From Terriglobus roseus (GTDB lineage: Bacteria; Acidobacteriota; Terriglobia; Terriglobales; Acidobacteriaceae): a DNA stretch of 64,000 nucleotides. The position numbers and the translations under genes were made by a program. Below, one piece after another: positions 62,312 through 64,000 of the stretch. Positions within the stretch are counted from its first letter, which is position 1. Every line of letters begins with the position of its first letter. The stretch covers positions 3,410,001 through 3,474,000 of the forward strand of contig NZ_LT629690.1 of the NCBI RefSeq assembly GCF_900102185.1, in the 5' to 3' direction. A model generated the notes under the pieces. That model was given only the letters and a program-made list of their open reading frames with translations, had not been told where the DNA came from and did no database searches.

Positions 62312-63421
62312 ATGCGACTCTTGTTGACGCCGTGCCTGTTCGCCTGTTTGATCGTCCTTCCGTCCGCTGCCGGCGCTGATCACAAAGCGGACACACCCAC
62401 CACTGACTGGAATCGATTTACAGCTGCAAGCTATCTCGATGCTCGGGAAAGCTGGTGGCTCACCTGGCCCAAAAGCCAGCGAGACCACGCTACCGCATGC
62501 GTCTCCTGCCATACTGCTGTCCCGTATGCTCTGGCTCGTCCCGCATTGCGAGAGCCGCTGCATGAATCAGGCCCATCGACCACCGAACAGACCATGCTGA
62601 ACTACGTGGTGCGACGCGTCACGCTGTGGAACGAAGTCGAACCCTTCTACAACGACGCGAAGTCTGGTCCACGCAAAACGCCGGAGTCGCGCGGCACAGA
62701 AGCCGTGTTGAACGCGCTGATCCTCACCCGCTACGATGCACCGCAGGGCCATCTTCGCGCCATCACCCGCGATGCACTGGCCAACATGTGGAAGATGCAA
62801 CTGACTACCGGTCCTCAGGCTGGCGCATTCGACTGGCTGAACTTCCACAATTCGCCTTGGGAGGCGGACGAATCACAGTACTGGGGAGCAACGCTCGCTG
62901 CCATCGCCATAGGTCAGGCTCCTGACGACTACCGCAATGATCCGAGCATTCAACCGCAACTGGAGCAACTTCGCAGCTATCTCAGGCACAACTACGCCAC
63001 GCAGCCACTGATGAACCGCGTTGTTCTGCTATGGGCATCGGGTCGTATCCACGGCCTTCTGACGCCACAGGAAAAACGCACACTATTGACCGAAATTGCA
63101 GCGCAACAGTCACCCGATGGCGGATGGAGCATGGCAAAACTCGGCAAATTTCAGCGCCGGGACAACACGTCCGTCCCCACGGTCAGCGACGGCTACGCCA
63201 CCGGCCTCACGATCTATGCACTGGAGCAGTCCGGATCTTCACCTCAGTCGACGTTGGTCAAAACCGGTCTGCAATGGCTTCGCAAAAACCAGGACGCGAA
63301 AGGCGATTGGACTGCCGAATCTCTCAATAAGAAACGCGATCCAGAGAGTGACGCGGGCCGCTTCATGACGGACGCCGCCACTAGCTACGCTGTACTCGCA
63401 TTGGAAGGCCGCGGTAACTGA
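62312..63421 (+). CDS. periplasmic CxxCH protein with terpenoid-cyclase-like alpha/alpha fold
   Basis: A 369-aa exported protein (signal peptide ending SAAGA). A single heme-c motif CVSCH (C63-C66-H67) is followed by repeated paired helices (about 90-365) with QW-like motifs, such as QQSPDGGWSMAKLG and RKNQDAKGDWTAE, as in squalene-hopene cyclase and prenyltransferase toroids. The catalytic DxDD of cyclases is not seen, so cyclase activity is not claimed. A distal heme ligand could be Met or His in the toroid. No clear ribosome site noted. Convergent with the gene at 63441. Confidence 0.75.
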   Translation: MRLLLTPCLFACLIVLPSAAGADHKADTPTTDWNRFTAASYLDARESWWLTWPKSQRDHATACVSCHTAVPYALARPALREPLHESGPSTTEQTMLNYVVRRVTLWNEVEPFYNDAKSGPRKTPESRGTEAVLNALILTRYDAPQGHLRAITRDALANMWKMQLTTGPQAGAFDWLNFHNSPWEADESQYWGATLAAIAIGQAPDDYRNDPSIQPQLEQLRSYLRHNYATQPLMNRVVLLWASGRIHGLLTPQEKRTLLTEIAAQQSPDGGWSMAKLGKFQRRDNTSVPTVSDGYATGLTIYALEQSGSSPQSTLVKTGLQWLRKNQDAKGDWTAESLNKKRDPESDAGRFMTDAATSYAVLALEGRGN

Positions 63422-63440
63422 GACAGCAAACCGAGATGAA

Positions 63441-64000
63441 CTACCGCTGCTTCCACTGGAAGCCCACCAGTGAGATTCCACCGGTGACCATGACGTCGTA
63501 GGGACGGTAAGCGCCGATGCCCGCACCCACCATGACCGAGCCATTCAGTGAACCGCCACGTGTCTTGCGCAGTCCACGGCCGACGCTGGCAGTGATGGAC
63601 GAGGGCGTGTGATTGTGGTTCGCCTGGTCGATCCCCAGATTGAGATCTGCCGTCATCCACCAGCGCAGACTACGCGGACTGGCGCTCATGTATAGGTCAA
63701 GGTCAGATCGATTCACGTCTGGACGTGAGGCAGGCCCGGCGAAGGAAACTTTCTGCTGGAAGAACTGGGCAAGAAGGAAGTGTGGTCCCCAGAAATGCGA
63801 GACGGCCACGCTGGGCGTCACAAGCCATTTACCTTTGCCAACGCTGTCGTCCTGCGAGGTTGGCGCGCCAAGAGTCGTTGTCAGCAGAACGCCGTTGTGG
63901 CGTGTGAGCCAGGGAATCCATTGGCCACTGACTGAAATATCGCCAAGAACGATTGGTGGTTTTCCAGTGGTAGAAGTTACCGCTGCGGGCGATGCGAACG
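63441..64000 (-). CDS. outer-membrane beta-barrel protein, C-terminal part (5' end outside window)
   Basis: The reverse frame stays open from the right edge of the window to a TAG at its end, giving the last 186 or so residues. It shows alternating strands and turns typical of an outer-membrane barrel: SGQWIPWLTRHNGVLLTTTLG, the turn APTSQDDSVGKGKWLVTPSV, and a final strand GISLVGFQWKQR. The PTxxDxxGxGxWxxxP pattern resembles MetA-pathway-of-phenol-degradation-type transporters. The N-terminus and signal peptide lie beyond 64000. Confidence 0.7.
   Translation of the reverse strand, partial: FASPAAVTSTTGKPPIVLGDISVSGQWIPWLTRHNGVLLTTTLGAPTSQDDSVGKGKWLVTPSVAVSHFWGPHFLLAQFFQQKVSFAGPASRPDVNRSDLDLYMSASPRSLRWWMTADLNLGIDQANHNHTPSSITASVGRGLRKTRGGSLNGSVMVGAGIGAYRPYDVMVTGGISLVGFQWKQR

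Overview
The window reads as chromosomal DNA from an Acidobacteriota member close to the Acidobacteriaceae (Terriglobus/Granulicella/Edaphobacter-like). The lineage call is an inference from several features: two TIGR03435-type secreted proteins, MacB/ADOP-type double-FtsX permeases, a very large FG-GAP/Ig-like protein with a hydrophobic plus Gly/Ser-rich C-terminal region, a DUF305-LVIVD pair, and palindromic intergenic repeats of a kind I associate with this family. GC content is moderately high. I found no rRNA, tRNA, CRISPR array, prophage or insertion sequence.

Region by region. 1-13054: the 5' end of an alpha-E protein (reverse strand), then an eight-gene forward operon encoding a tripartite exporter (adaptor, ATPase, two 820-830 aa permeases, second ATPase, TolC-like outer-membrane protein) with its own sigma54-type response regulator and a histidine kinase that has almost no extracytoplasmic loop. 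13150-18307: a GH3/PA14 glycosidase, two TIGR03435 proteins and an ankyrin protein. 18408-20827: rpmA-rplU and an MHYT-domain kinase. 20987-25916: gamma-glutamyltranspeptidase, a VOC protein divergent from a TetR regulator, and an outer-membrane protein. 26037-31528: aspS, a DUF2892 protein, a PAS-GGDEF cyclase, a zinc-ribbon protein, DUF72, an esterase, and a possible 28-aa membrane peptide. 31620-34068: a Crp-type regulator and an isolated A2-type cytochrome oxidase subunit I. A perfect TGTGA-N6-TCACA palindrome lies upstream of the oxidase gene.

34429-42412: a 1576-aa FG-GAP/Ig-repeat secreted protein, a secreted MetX-like hydrolase and glmS. 42413-46381: an accessory stretch with two AT-rich orphan genes, further hypothetical genes, two copies of a palindromic repeat, and a 500-bp gene-free segment with short direct repeats. 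46428-53769: a zinc-dependent phospholipase C-like protein, a BON protein, a divergent AraC/SDR pair, and the DUF305-LVIVD pair. 53872-56901: membrane protein, winged-helix regulator, CreD and another membrane protein, with near-identical palindromes ahead of the first and third genes. 56868-60963: an ECF sigma / membrane anti-sigma-like / secretin-N-like operon (reverse strand), a large membrane protein and a small secreted protein. 61156-64000: a small hypothetical, a cysteine-free stand-alone S4 paralogue, a periplasmic CxxCH plus alpha/alpha-toroid protein, and the 3' end of an outer-membrane beta-barrel gene.

The most coherent multi-gene unit is the first operon. Its two-permease exporter and intramembrane-type kinase suggest the kinase may sense the state of the transporter rather than a periplasmic ligand. 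All functions are read from sequence alone; no database search was possible.
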